In this document: piece by piece, positions 1-10,619 of the stretch
How the letters are laid out: every line of letters starts with the position of its first letter
Numbering within the stretch: position 1 is the stretch's first letter
Assembly (NCBI RefSeq): GCF_001274875.1
Contig: NZ_CP010899.1
Coordinates: forward strand, 744,001-808,000
Direction of reading: 5' to 3'
DNA length: 64,000 bases
DNA from: Spiroplasma kunkelii CR2-3x
Lineage (GTDB): Bacteria; Bacillota_I; Bacilli_A; Mycoplasmatales; Mycoplasmataceae
Made by a program: the position numbers and the translations under genes
The notes under the pieces: model-generated
What the model was told of the DNA's origin: nothing
Seen by the model: the letters and a program-made list of their open reading frames with translations, nothing else
The model's database searches: none

Positions 1-2668
1 TAATTTTTTCTCTAATTAAGTTAGAAGGCAATTGATTAATAAAACGATATTCACTAATAATTTCATTAATATCTAATTTATCTATATTATATTTTTTACT
101 AATTTTAATTATTTGTTGTTCATATTTTTTATCACAAAATTGTTCATATAATACTTATAAATCTGCAGTATTTTTAAGAGTAGGAATAACTCTTTCAATA
201 AATGAATTTATTAATTCTGATTTATATTTTAATACTGGATCAGTTGATTCTAATAATCCTTTTTTTATTTCTTTAATTTGTTTTTCTTTTCTTTTAATAT
301 TGTTTAAATCTATTTTTTTTAATAATTCTAAAATATAATGAACATTAATTTTATTACTATAAATTAATTCTAGTTCAAAATCAACATCTGCTAATACAGA
401 TAATTTTTCTTTTTTAATTTTTTCATCACTAAATGATAAATAACGAGATTTAAATTCATTATATTCATTTTCACTAAAATTATATTTACTTTGATTAATA
501 TCAAATTCAATAAATGTTTCTAATTTTAATAATATTTTTGCTATTTCTTTAAATAAAAAAATAAATTCTTTAATTTTAACTTCGTAACCATCATTTCTTA
601 CATCATAAGCAAAACTATAATCTTTTTTTAATTTATTCACTAACTTAATAAATTCTAGTTCATAATAATCAAATGGTTTCATTAATATTTGATCAGTAGT
701 TATACTATTAAAAAACAATAAAATTGCTTCATCAACAGTTTTTTTAGTATTTTGATAACAAAAAATATTACCAAATGGTTTAGTAATATTTATAATTCTG
801 TTTGTTCGTGAAAATGCTTGGATTAATTTATGATATTTTAATAATTTATCTAAATATAATGAACTAGTTAAGGGTGAATCAAAACCTGTTAAAAACATAT
901 CAACAACAATTAATAAATTAATTTCTTTGTTTTTAACTTTCTTTTGTAAATCAATAAAATAATCATTAAATCTGCTGATATTAAAATTAGTATCAAAGTT
1001 TATATTATAATCTTTAATTATTTTTTCTAATTCTATTTTAAAAGAAAAATCTTTATTATTTAAATCTTCATTTGCTTCAAATGTAAAAATTGAAGCAATT
1101 TTTAAATTATGTTTTAAATTTTTAAATGTTTTATAATATTTAATTGCCATATTAATATTTTTAACAGCAAATATAGCATTATATTTCTTTCCGTGTGTTT
1201 TTTTTGAAAATGTTTCAATTATATTTTTTGAAATAAAGTTAATTCTGGAATCAACTATTAATAATTCATCATTATTAATATCTTCAATCAATTCATCATT
1301 AGTGTCTTTTTTATTTCTAATTAATTCCATATAGTCAACATTAAAACCTAAAACATTACCATCTGCTATTGCATTATTAAGTAAATATTTATGGATACAT
1401 TTATGAAATATATCAGCTGTTGTTCTTCCATCTTCTGATTTATTTTGTTCAAATCGTGGTGTGCCAGTAAATCCAAAATATTGTGCATGTTCGAAAATTT
1501 TTTTAATACTAACATACATTTTTCCAAATTGACTTCTATGACATTCATCAATAATAAAAATCACTTTCTTATTCTTAAATTTAGCCATTATTGATTTATA
1601 TTTTTCATTTTTACAAGCATTAGTCATTTTTTGAATTGTAGTTAATATTATTTTTTTAGTGGAATCTTGAATATTTTTAATTAAATTATAAATACTTTTA
1701 ATATAATAAACACTATATTTTTCAAATTTATTGAACTCTTCAATGGTTTGAAAATCCAAATCTTTTCTATCAACTAAAAAAAATATTTTTTCTTTTTCTG
1801 GCATATATTTTAAAATTTGACTTAATTTAAAAGAAGTTAAAGTTTTTCAAGATCCAGTTGTATTTAAAATATAAGCATTATTATTAGTTTCACTTGCTAT
1901 TTTAATAAGTTTTTCAAATGCATAAATTTGATAAGGTCTCATTATCATTAATATTTTTTTACTTTCATTAATAATCATATATCTTGCAATCATTTTGCTA
2001 ACATGACATTTATTTAAAAAATTTTTGGTAAAATTAAATAAATTAGTTATTCTATTATTTAATTCATCAGTTCAATAAAAATAATTTTCAAATAAAATAT
2101 TACCATCATTATTTGAAAAATATTTAGTATCTATAAGATTAGAAATTATAAAAAACTGAATAAATTTTAATAATCCTTTATGAGATTCTTTTTTATATTT
2201 ATTAATTTGATTAAAAGCTTCTTTAAAATTTATTCCTGGTTTTTTTAACTCAATTTGTATTAAAGGTAAACCATTAATTAAAATTATTATATCATATCTA
2301 TTTTGAAAAATACTTTTTATTTTTAATTGATTAGTAAATTGAAAAATATTATCACATCATTTATCTTTATTAAATAATTCTAAATCCACTTTTTCAAAAT
2401 CATCACGCTCAATTGTAATTTTCTGTCTTAATATTTTTACAGAATTGAAAGTACTTTTACCAGTAATTTTAAATAATAATTTTTCAAATTCTTTATCAGT
2501 TAATGGTTTATTATTTAATTCATTTTTATTATGATTAAAAATTTGATTTCTAAAATTAGTTTTAATATCTTCTTCATTATTTAATTTTATATATTCATAA
2601 CCTTCAATTTTTAATTTACTAATAAGCTTTTTTTCTAATTCTGATTCACTAATATATTTATTTTCCAT
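1..2668 (-). pseudogene. hsdR: Type I restriction enzyme R subunit, nonsense-interrupted
   Basis: The reading frame runs from ATG 2668 to TAA 155-157 (837 residues), reading UGA as Trp. It then continues in the same frame to the window edge with typical HsdR C-terminal sequence, so the TAA is a premature stop. Domains in order: N-terminal HSDR_N nuclease core around residues 120-145 (PLIQIELKK), ATP site near 270-276, DEAD-type box DECHRS at 374-379, and motif III GFTGTP near 400. The family translocates DNA and cuts it when unmethylated. Oddity: the Walker A motif reads TGSWKT where the family has TGSGKT; Trp274 is a UGA codon. No hsdS or hsdM is inside the window. Premature stop plus altered Walker A suggest an inactive enzyme. 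Confidence 0.88.
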
Positions 2669-3000
2669 CTTTAACTCTTTCTATTAATTTTGATTATAAA
2701 TACTTAATTATTTTCATTATATAATAAAAAACCAAATTTTTATTAAAGTAATAATATTTTAATTTTATTATATTAAAATTGTTAGAAAAAGATAGATTTA
2801 CTAGTTATTTGTTAAATAATTTTATTGCTTTTTCTCATTTAAGTATAGTTTCCCCTAGGTATGGTTTAGTTAATCACTTGCGACTACTCTTCTGCCCCAT
2901 GTAGTACTAATTTAATTAGTTGATTAACCTTACAGATATCCTCCCACTTCGTTTATTTTTTAGTGTTCCAGCTTGACCACTTTGTGAAATCTTACTATTT
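2669..3000. other. Intergenic region, no gene seen
   Basis: There is no open frame of note. An 8-bp inverted repeat, GTTAATCA (2868-2875) and TGATTAAC (2920-2927), flanks a stretch that is GC-richer than its surroundings. It lies between the hsdR start and the terminator of the mobile-element operon. Confidence 0.4.
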
Positions 3001-3002
3001 AT

Positions 3003-3035
3003 AAAAAATAATTATTCCTTTTCAGAATAATTATT
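3003..3035 (-). terminator. Rho-independent terminator after traG-like gene
   Basis: Inverted arms AATAATTATTC and GAATAATTATT around a short loop are followed on the minus strand by a T-rich run. The traG-like frame ends inside it. Confidence 0.7.
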
Positions 3036-4964
3036 GATTTTCTTGTTTTTTGTTTAATTCTATTTCAAGGTTTTTGATTTTTTGTAAAAGTAAATTTATC
3101 ATTGTTTTATTTTGAATAGATTTATAATTTGTATTTTCATACTCTCTTAATTGCATTTTTAAATTATTAATATTTGTCTTAATTTCTGTTGTTGTTAAAT
3201 TGACAAATTCATTAATTTAATTTTTTTTATTTCTTTTTTGTTATTTTTAATATCATAAAAATATTATTTATTAAAATTTATATAATTAATTTCTTTTAAT
3301 TGAAATATGTTTGTTTTTTCTACTAACTTTAAATCTTTTCATAGTTTTAAAGTTATTTTCATTGGTTTATAGCGTGCTATTTTAACAATTCCTTGCCCTT
3401 GTTTTAAATTTGCTAACTCACTAGTTAACATTAAGGGATGACTTTTTAAATTTTTTGAAATACTAATATTGCTTTTATTTTCATTAATACTAATTTGTTC
3501 AATTGTTTTTGTTCCAAATAATTCACTATAATATTTTATTGTTTCTAAAACGTTGGTATGTAAGAAAATATGCATCCCACAGTTATTTAAAATAATTTTT
3601 GCTATTGTATCACCATAATTTAATTTTAATTGGTTAATATCTTGTAAAATAAATTGAAAAAATATGTTTATGCTGCGCGAAATACTAACTCATTTTTCAA
3701 TGTTTTTTATTTTTGTTAAATTAGCAAATTCATCTAATATAAAATATACTGATTTTTCTAATTTTTGTTCGATTGTTTCACTTGCTTTATTTGTTAAAAA
3801 TTGATAAATTTGACTAATTAATATTGCTATTAATTTATAGTAATTATCATTTTTGTCACTAAATATGATATATAAAACTGTTGGATATTCGATAAAATCA
3901 TTGTAATTAATATCATTTTGGGATGTTAAATTGCGAATAAAATCATTGTTAAATATTTCTAAACTTTTTTCCACAGTCATTAAAATAGCATCTAGTGTTC
4001 GATTTTCTTTACTATCAACCAAAACTTGGCTTGCGGTTATTTTGGCAATGCTGGTATTTTTTCGATTATTAAGTCATTTAACTAGATCTTTTTTAATACT
4101 AGCAATGGCAGCAACAGACGCCATATTAAATTTGTTGAAAAATAATTCTTTGTTTAAATTTTCTTCGATTTCTGTTGTTAAATTATTTTTGCTTATTTTA
4201 TCTTCATAATATTCTAATTCAAGATAAGATTAGATCACTTAGTCGTATGTTAATTGACAAAAATATTGAAGATGAATTTTGAAATAATTCAGCAAGTATG
4301 ATTATTTTATTTTTCACTTTATTTTTTCTTTTTCGTTATTGGTAATTAAAATTTTAATAAAGTCGTGGTAAATTAGTTTTAGTGGATTTCAAGTATTTCC
4401 TTTTTCCAAATTACGAAAATCAATAACTTTTATTTTATAACCATTTTCTACTAAAAATCCACTGGTTAAATTATATAATTCTCCCTTAGGGTCGGTTATA
4501 ATAATATTTGGTTTAGTGGTTGATTTTCCGTTTAAATAAATTTTTGGCAATACTATTCCTTATGTTTTTCCGCTTCCTGTTGAACCAACAATAACACTAT
4601 GAATATTATTTTTTAAGTTAAACAATAAATTTTTTTTGTTTTTATTACAGTTAAAAACAAAACCAGTATTTTATAATTATCTTTGATATTAACTTTATCA
4701 CTAATATCATCAATTTCTTTTATACTTAATCATTTACTATCTCCAAAATCTATTTTATCAGTTGTTTTAATTGCAGTTTCTTTACTCTTCATTTTACTAA
4801 ATAAAACAAAATAAAAAACCAACAATAAAAACCTAAACTTAACCCAAGTGTTATTAATAATCCGTATTTATTTTTAATTATATTGTTATTATTGTTATCA
4901 ATAAACTCATTAAACAAATTTTAAAAATATCATTTTTTCATACTTTTTTAAAAAATTTTTTCAC
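3031..4964 (-). pseudogene. TraG/VirD4-like type IV coupling ATPase, broken
   Basis: The pieces add up to one conjugation coupling protein. An N-terminal membrane segment lies near 4800-4950. Walker A GSTGSGKT sits at about 4562-4590 and is followed at once by an in-frame TAA. Next come DPKGELYNL, then Walker B-like ILDEFANL at about 3727-3750, and a C-terminal tail ending at 3031. Damage: frameshifts near 4670 and 4770, the TAA after Walker A, a further TAA near 3271, and an internal segment (about 4224-4317) that reads as TraG only on the opposite strand. Such ATPases feed DNA to a secretion channel in plasmids and integrative elements. It ends an operon with the lipoprotein and small genes upstream. 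The subfamily call is inferred from motifs. Confidence 0.75.
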
Positions 4965-4982
4965 ATTAAATTCATTCCTTTC

Positions 4983-5517
4983 TTAATTGTTTTTAATTTC
5001 ATCTAAAATAATTTTTGTATTTTTAATCTTTGTTTTAATTTTTTCTAAATCTTTCTGATTAAAATCACTATTTTTAATTTCACTTAGTGAATTTAAAGCA
5101 CTATTTAAGTTATTTATTTGTTTTTCTAACAACTTAATTACTTGTTGTTTTTGTTCGTCTGTAAAATCATTTTCTTTTTGACATAGTAAAATTTGATATT
5201 CACAATTATTTAGTTCAGACATTTTAATAAATTTTTCTACTTGCGTTTGTTTTAATTCTGTTTGATATTCTTCTTCATTTTCATAATCATTTTTACTATT
5301 TTCAATTTATTTAATTACTTCATCATATTCTTTAATTTCTGCTGTAATTTCTTGTTTTAATTTTTCATAGTAAAAAAACATCTTTTACTATTGGTAATTT
5401 TGTTTTTGATGGTGGCAATTTTGGTTTGTTATTTGCAATATTATCACAACTAATCAAATTCACTGTGTTTGTAAAAGATAATGAAAATATCGTTAATAAA
5501 CTAAGTAATTTTTTCAT
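4983..5517 (-). pseudogene. Mobile-element lipoprotein, frameshifted
   Basis: The start MKKLLSLLTIFSLSF leads to a lipobox ending LISC, a mollicute lipoprotein signal. A frameshift near 5380 and an in-frame TAA near 5310 break the frame; it resumes as a Lys/Glu-rich coiled-coil and ends at 4983. A downstream piece of 79 residues beginning MSELNN is the longest intact stretch. It lies directly upstream of the traG-like gene in the same direction. Function unknown. Confidence 0.6.
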
Positions 5518-5626
5518 ATTTGTTGTATCCTAAATAAAAACCATTATCTCAATAATTATCATTTTCAATATTTTCTAAATCTTTTTTTGTTTTAATAATT
5601 TGATTTTCACTTTTTATTACATCCAT
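5501..5626 (-). CDS. Small hypothetical protein, 41 aa
   Basis: MDVIKSENQIIKTKKDLENI begins 6 nt after a near-perfect AAGGAGG ribosome site. One internal UGA is read as Trp. The end overlaps the start of the downstream lipoprotein frame (ATG 5517), which suggests translational coupling. Hydrophilic and probably helical. No family recognised. Confidence 0.55.
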
Positions 5627-5638
5627 TATTTATCCTCC

Positions 5639-5920
5639 TTACTCCTCCTTACTAGGTAATTTGTCATATAATGAATTATCTTTTAAATCAATTATCCTTT
5701 TTCACCCACAAGTTATGCACCGGTCAAAAGAAAATTAATTTCCACAATTAATACAATAATCAAATGTTTTAAAATCTTCTTTATATAATTGTTGTTGTTT
5801 TAATTCAGTAAGTTCTTTTTTAAGTTCTTAATTTTCTGCTTCAAATGTTCGATTTTTGCTTTTAAGTGCTTCATGTTCTGCTTCAAGTTTGTCATATTTA
5901 ATTGATTCTGTTATAGTCAT
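5639..5920 (-). pseudogene. Coiled-coil plus zinc-ribbon small protein, two nonsense codons
   Basis: The frame starts [12 protein letters not shown] and is clearly a paralogue of the intact gene at 15509-15730 ([12 protein letters not shown]). A coiled coil is followed by CINCG and CITCG knuckles that could bind zinc, and it ends LPSKEE. In-frame TAA codons after FEAEN and after CINCGN break it. The knuckles are absent in the shorter paralogue. It sits between pentapeptide and small genes in the same operon. Confidence 0.7.
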
Positions 5921-5932
5921 TATTCATCCTAC

Positions 5933-6136
5933 TCAATAATTAATTGGTCTAATTGTTTTTTTTGTAATTTTATCACCTTCTAAACAAGCATTCGTTAAAT
6001 CAGCATGCCCTAAATTAGCAAAAGGTAAATTAGCATCATATAAATTTAATTTTTCATTTTCTAAATATAAATATATGTCTTCTTGCTCAACAGTAACTCC
6101 TGTTAAGTCCGCAATCATATTTTGTATTGTTTTCAT
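5933..6136 (-). CDS. Short pentapeptide-type protein
   Basis: Start chosen at ATG 6136 because it follows GAGGAAG and matches the start of the paralogue at 16008 ([14 protein letters not shown] versus MKTIQNMIADLTGV). A few A(N/D)L pentapeptide repeats (DANLPFANLGHADL) follow, then a conserved KITKK tail. 67 residues. Pentapeptide repeats form a right-handed beta helix; the role here is unknown. The paralogue has about twice as many repeats, so this copy has lost some. Confidence 0.7.
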   Translation of the reverse strand: MKTIQNMIADLTGVTVEQEDIYLYLENEKLNLYDANLPFANLGHADLTNACLEGDKITKKTIRPINY

Positions 6137-6197
6137 ATTATTTATCTTCCTCAATAATTCTAATTTTTTATGGTTTTTTAAAAAAAAAATAAAAATT

Positions 6198-6314
6198 TTA
6201 ATAATCAGTATAATAAAAATCTTCAATTCATTTATTTACATCACGATGATTAACTTTATGATACTTTTTTAATATTCCACATTTACTACATTTAATAATA
6301 GTATTTTTAGACAT
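6198..6314 (-). CDS. 38-aa single-zinc-knuckle protein
   Basis: MSKNTIIKCSKCGILKKYH has a CSKCG knuckle. An almost identical protein is encoded at 36900-37016, and both lie just downstream (minus strand) of the same kind of hairpin. Conservation between two decayed elements suggests it was a real gene of the mobile element, perhaps a small DNA- or RNA-binding regulator (inference). Confidence 0.65.
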
Positions 6315-6356
6315 ATTTTTTTCATATCCTTTCTTTTTTTATTTATCAGAAATAAT

Positions 6357-6397
6357 AAACCAACTAATTTCAATAAATAGTTGGTTTATTTTTTTTT
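6357..6397. terminator. Bidirectional hairpin terminator
   Basis: AAACCAACTA (6357-6366) pairs with TAGTTGGTTT (6378-6387) and a run of T follows on the plus strand. It separates the 50-aa gene from the zinc-knuckle gene. An equivalent hairpin lies at 37053-37085 next to the paralogous zinc-knuckle gene. Confidence 0.7.
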
Positions 6398-6548
6398 ATC
6401 GTATTTGATTTAAAATATTTTCAATATTATTAACTTTGTCAATTAAAGCTTCCATAATTTGTTCTAAATTACTTAAATTATTTTCTGTTGTTGTTTTAAT
6501 TTCGTTAATTAAATTGCTAATTGTATTTTTGATATTATTTTCAACCAT
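6396..6548 (-). CDS. 50-aa coiled-coil protein
   Basis: MVENNIKNTISNLINEIKTT shows heptad-like Leu/Ile spacing over most of its length. Ribosome site AGAAAGG. Its ATG lies inside the last codons of the upstream 109-aa gene (overlap 6535-6548), typical of coupled translation in compact phage or plasmid operons. No family recognised. Confidence 0.55.
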   Translation of the reverse strand: MVENNIKNTISNLINEIKTTTENNLSNLEQIMEALIDKVNNIENILNQIR

Positions 6549-6864
6549 ATAATTTTTCCTTTCTAATTTTTGATATTAATAATTCATTATTTATTTTTTT
6601 AAAAATTAATTTTTTAACAACTTGATGATTATTTTGGCATTGTAAAGTAAAAAATCAAAGATTATAACTTATTTTTTGTTTATTAATAAATTCTAATCTT
6701 GCTAAGCAATGCCGAGCATACTTTTTATAATATCAGCCACCTTTTTTGTTTTTGGTTAATTTTGTAAAGTACTCATTGATATAACACTGACATTTATTAA
6801 TCGATATTGTTTTATTTGCTAATTTAATTTTTAACTCTTTTCAACAGAGTTCTTTTAAAGACAC
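6535..6864 (-). CDS. 109-aa basic protein, GTG start
   Basis: Four UGA codons hide this gene under the standard code; read as Trp the frame is open from GTG 6864 to TAA 6535. A strong AAGGAGG lies 7 nt before the GTG. It starts VSLKELCWKELKIKL, contains CQCY and GGWYYKKYARHCLARL, and is rich in Lys and aromatic residues. Probably a nucleic-acid-binding protein of the mobile element (inference). First gene of the operon running down to 3031. Confidence 0.65.
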
Positions 6865-6869
6865 TTTCA

Positions 6870-7204
6870 AATCCTCCTTACAAATAGTAAGATTTCTAAA
6901 TTTTTTTATTGTGGAACACTTACCCATTAAATATTGCAGGTTAAAGATTTATCCCGAAACCACAATAACTATTTTATATTGCCTAAAAGAATTGCCTGCA
7001 TTATGTCGTAGCGGTACGACCACCCCTATATTGTTTATCCTCGCTTGCTTGGTTTTACGATATTCCAAGTAGGAGAGTTTTATTTGACTGGTTTTGCTGT
7101 TATTTTTTTAAACTAAACAAGGTTAACGACAATTTTAACCTAATTAAAAAAGATAGAATTTTATATTTATCTTTTTCTTAGTTTTTGGAAATTTTATACC
7201 AACC
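6870..7204. other. Intergenic leader with hairpins
   Basis: No gene. It is GC-richer than its surroundings. GTCGT..ACGAC near 7005-7020 and CTTGGTTTTACGATATTCCAAG near 7049-7070 can each form a hairpin. It precedes the small-gene operon and probably holds its promoter and leader. Confidence 0.35.
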
Positions 7205-7904
7205 GAATATTTTACGCGGTCGTTATTATTCGTTTTATTTTACCCATTAAATTATTATTTATAACCATCTCTTTAAATTTTGCTAAAATTCCATAGCAGT
7301 ATGATTTTCTACTTTTATTGCAAATTATTTTTTACTTGATTGTTCTAATAAAACTAAAAGAGAAGATTGATGGTTTTTTCCAACAACAGTATCCATTTCA
7401 AATCATCCAACATTAGAAAGTTTATTTTCAATGTTTCAAATTAACTTAAAATTAATTAATTGACAACGATTATCTTTTTTTTCCTTTTGTTTTAAATTTT
7501 TTACCATGATATCGTAAATTTTGTTTTAAAAATCCATAAAAACCTAAACGAATTCATTTATACAATGTTTTAAAAGAAACCGGAAATTTAACACCAAATT
7601 TTAAAAAATAACGATAAAAAAATTCTATCGGAGAATCACGATATTTATTAAGTATAATTTTCATAAAATTAATCTGTTCTTCTCTAAAATTACATCTTTT
7701 ATTATTCTTTTTTCTTTTCTCATAATACATTTTATCTGACTTATAAGGACTATATTCTTCAATCGTTTTAAAACGCTTAATTTCTCGTAAAATAGTACTA
7801 CGATGTCTATTCAAACATTTAACAATTACAGAAATATTCTGCTTACCATTATTTTTTAAAAACATTTTTGATAATAATAATTGTTCTAATTTAACTTTAT
7901 CCAT
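7205..7904 (-). pseudogene. IS30-family transposase, type B, broken
   Basis: An open N-terminal half begins MDKVKLEQLLLSKMFLKNNG at 7904 and includes the helix-turn-helix (STILREIKRF). After residue 116 the frame continues through a UGA, then breaks. Downstream pieces match the catalytic region of the intact copy at 57351-58334 (MDTVVGKNHQSS) but contain stops and frameshifts and fade near 7205. IS30 enzymes are DDE transposases and are also carried by SpV1 plectroviruses. It is divergent from the lipoprotein gene at 8045. Confidence 0.8.
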
Positions 7905-8044
7905 AAAACTTAAATTACTATATATAACATTTATATACCTTTCATTAACTTATAAAATTTTTAATATTTAATACGAATAATTTATATATAATTGATATAT
8001 GATAAAATCAATTATATATAAAACAATAAAAAGGAGTAATCTAT
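7905..8044. promoter_or_regulatory. Divergent promoter region between transposase and lipoprotein
   Basis: An AT-only region with the inverted motif TATATATAATTGAT / ATCAATTATATATA around 7981-8018 and AAAGGAG before the lipoprotein start. The same sequence recurs at 37195-37330 in front of another type B transposase. Confidence 0.5.
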
Positions 8045-8494
8045 ATGAAAAAATGACTTAGCATAATAGGAGCAATCGGATTAACAGTAACAAGCACAAC
8101 AACACTAATCAGTTGTGAAAAACGAAATAATAATGAAAACAGAGGAAATAATAAACCAGAACTATCATATAACACACAACAACCACCAGAAAATAGTAAT
8201 TGAAAATTAATTGATAAAAATGATAGAGAAAATGAATTTTTAAAACCAAATAATAAATGATATTTTTATGTTCGTCAATTTGGTAGTGAATATAAATATG
8301 AAAAATTTTATTTTGATGATAATTTTATAAAAAATAAAAATACACACTGACAACATTTAAAAAATGGAACAGATTTTATATGAAAAAATAATTCTGTTTA
8401 TTGTTTTAGCGGAAGCAATGAACCCCAAATACCAACTATCGACAAAAACACCGGTGAAATTACAGATTGAAAAGAACAAAAAGGAACTAAATAA
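8045..8494 (+). CDS. Plectrovirus-type variable lipoprotein
   Basis: 149 residues, with AAAAGGAG upstream. MKKWLSIIGAIGLTVTSTTT then LISC is a lipobox. A variable body follows PPENSNWKLI, and the ending is ENTGEI-type (IDKNTGEITDWKEQKGTK). Residues from about 49 onward are nearly identical to the N-terminal part of the P1-like frame on the opposite strand at 9840-10107, so it is an inverted duplicate cassette. A sister gene lies at 14312-14737. Plectroviral and Spiroplasma lipoproteins of this type are probably surface-exposed. Convergent with P1, the stop codons only 12 nt apart. Confidence 0.75.
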
Positions 8495-10107
8495 CAGTTT
8501 CTTTTTTATATTAATCGCACAAATTTCATAAAGATAATTAATAAAAAAATATTTGTTATTGTACTATACAATGCTGTATTAAATTTTCATACCTCAAATA
8601 TTTGACTAAAAAAACTATATAATGTTTCAAAAACCTTGCCAACACCACTCGCTAACTCGTTAACTTGTTTAACTCCCGGAATAGTATTAACAATTCAAAT
8701 CACCGCATTTTTAATATGAGCACCAAAATCTCATCAACCCTCAGGCGTTACATATTGTACTTGTCATTATTGTTTATCGGGGAACAAACCACCACTATTT
8801 ATCTCTTGTCAATTATAAATCCCAAAATTAAAATCATAATAACGATACATATCATTTTCTTTTTGTGCTTGCAATTCAAAAACATTATAATCGATTTTTT
8901 GTTCTTCAATTTTCTTATATTGCAAACCATATTTATTTTGTAAATCACCACCAAAAACATAACCCGAATTTAACTTAATATCATAATTAAAAAACTACCA
9001 TAATTATTAATGGTATAAAACCGATTTTTAAATGCTGAATATAATTTAATATCTAATTGCTTATATTTATCTGAAAAATAAAAATATCGTGGATAAATTT
9101 TAAAACCATTATTTACTAATAAACCATATTTTTTATTATAATCTTAAACATAAGTATTATTTTATAAATCAAAAATCGTTCGTAAATAATTAGTATAAAA
9201 TTTCTGTGAAATCTTAAACATACTATTTAATAATTTATCAAATTGCAATTTATCATTAATATTTTCACTCAATAAAATATTATTAAAATTTTGCAATTTC
9301 AACGTAAAAAAGTTAACTAAAACAGTATCATACTGTAAATTATCAATATATCCATTTTCAATAAACGAACTACGATTTTGAAACACTGGCACCAAAGCAC
9401 TTGCAAAAAACGACTGTAAAAAATTAAATAAATCAAATTGACCGTTAAACTGTTGATAATATCTTAAATATTTATTATTTATTAATGAATAAATTGAACC
9501 ATTAAAATTAAAAACTTCACCCGTTACCGTTCGCATAAAACTAAAATTAAAACTCAAATCATCACTATTAACATTATTCAACTCTAAACTACCCGAAATA
9601 AATATATTTGCTTCATCAACAGTCAAAATCATCCGATAAATTGCTTTTTTAATATTTTTAACATCCAATTCATCAACCGTCTTAAAATCAAAAATTATCC
9701 GCTTTGTTCCAACCTTATTAGGATTTTCATAATCCGTACTACCACCTTGTTAAACTCTAATATTTTCTTGCAAAACAACAGTTAAAGAAAAATCAATAAT
9801 TTTTTTTTACGTAATTTTCTTGATAAGTATTTCAGTAACTAATTTCACCGGTATTTTTGTCGATAGTTGGTATTTGGGGTTCATTGCTTCTGCTAAAACA
9901 ATAAACAGAATTATTTTTTCATATAAAATCTGTTCCATTTTTTAAATGTTGTCAGTGTGTATTTTGATTTTTTATAAAATTATCATCAAAATAAAATTTT
10001 TCATATTTATATTCACTACAAAATTGACGAACATAAACATATCATTTATTATTTGGTTTTGAAAATTCATTTTTTCTATTATTAAAATTAATTAATTTTC
10101 AATTATC
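8190..10107. repeat. Inverted repeat of about 270 bp flanking P1 body
   Basis: The arm at 8190-8464 (plus) and the arm at 9840-10107 (minus) encode the same protein segment and differ at only a handful of bases over roughly 270 bp. The sequence between them is the C-terminal body of P1 on the minus strand. Recombination across the arms would invert the segment between them. Confidence 0.8.
8478..8508 (+). terminator. Terminator of the lipoprotein cassette
   Basis: AAAAAGGAACT / AGTTTCTTTTTT stem with T-run; it contains the lipoprotein stop. The same element ends the sister gene at 14721-14751. Confidence 0.7.
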
Positions 10108-10125
10108 TTATTTTAACTTAACTCT
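8506..10125 (-). pseudogene. Plectrovirus P1-type (ORF1-like) protein, broken
   Basis: Reading down from about 10125: an N-terminal module matching the lipoprotein family (IDKNTGEI), a TAA near 9752, an open 168-residue stretch (9162-9668), then further stops and frameshifts to about 8740. The C terminus is recognisable: an amphipathic segment GVKQVNELASGVGKVFETLYSFF and a final hydrophobic helix before the stop at 8506. I recognise this architecture as the large SpV1 ORF1 (DUF3688-like) protein; the family name is from memory of the architecture, not a search. Confidence 0.65.
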
Positions 10126-10232
10126 TGGATAACGAATCATTTTATAACGGTGTAAATTGTAAATGCGAACCGATAAAAAGTTAACTATTAATTTAATTAA
10201 CTTTTTTAAGTTAATTATAGGAGGTTGAAATT

Positions 10233-10337
10233 ATGCAAACAAAGCAATATTTTATTTTGCAGTCGCTAGTTAAAAAGTATGGTAAAGATAATGTTATTAA
10301 TACTGTTAATAAGATTGCAAAAAAATATTGAAATTAA
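10233..10337 (+). pseudogene. Plectrovirus small ORF (MQTKQYFILQ family), frameshifted tail
   Basis: MQTKQYFILQSLVKKYGKDN is identical to the start of the 36-aa gene at 41406. After KIAKK one base differs and the frame ends KYWN instead of DIEIKK. Preceded by AGGAGG. Related copies lie at 17803 (minus), 46490 (plus) and 47646 (minus). Confidence 0.75.
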
Positions 10338-10473
10338 AAAGTAAAGAATAAATTATTCCTCGTAATTTATTAGCGGATAATTTATTAAATAGTGTTTTTT
10401 AATGGAGCAAAGAAATAACGAGCGGAGCGAGTTTACAAATTTCAATTTTTTAATTTATGAAAGGAGATGTATT
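10338..10473 (+). other. Plectrovirus intergenic hairpin relic
   Basis: Matches 41517-41640: a TAATTTATTAGCGG palindrome core (decayed here) followed by GCGAGCGGAGCGAG-like sequence at about 10415-10430. In the intact copy the first part is a perfect 15-bp stem. Confidence 0.6.
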
Positions 10474-10619
10474 ATGCCAACTTGATTAACTACATTGCTT
10501 CTGGTGTTATTAATATCAATGGTGTTGTTGATTTAAAGGGTGGTATAGTGGGAAAATATGAGCGAACAGATTTTACAAAACGTTTTAATTATCTTTTAAA
10601 ATTATATGATAATAACTAA
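10474..10619 (+). pseudogene. Joint of two truncated genes
   Basis: ATG 10474 starts MPTWLTTL, the beginning of the plectroviral membrane peptide at 41650 (MPTWLTII), after AAAGGAG. Within a few codons the homology ends. Another frame (10486-10619) carries the tail of an unrelated gene, YIASGVININGVVDLKGG, whose TAA abuts the next ATG. This is a recombination joint. Confidence 0.5.

Noticed and set aside
2820-3000. tRNA or structured RNA in the GC-richer stretch
   Set aside because: I could not fold a cloverleaf and no T-loop GTTCRA motif is in place; only a short inverted repeat remains.
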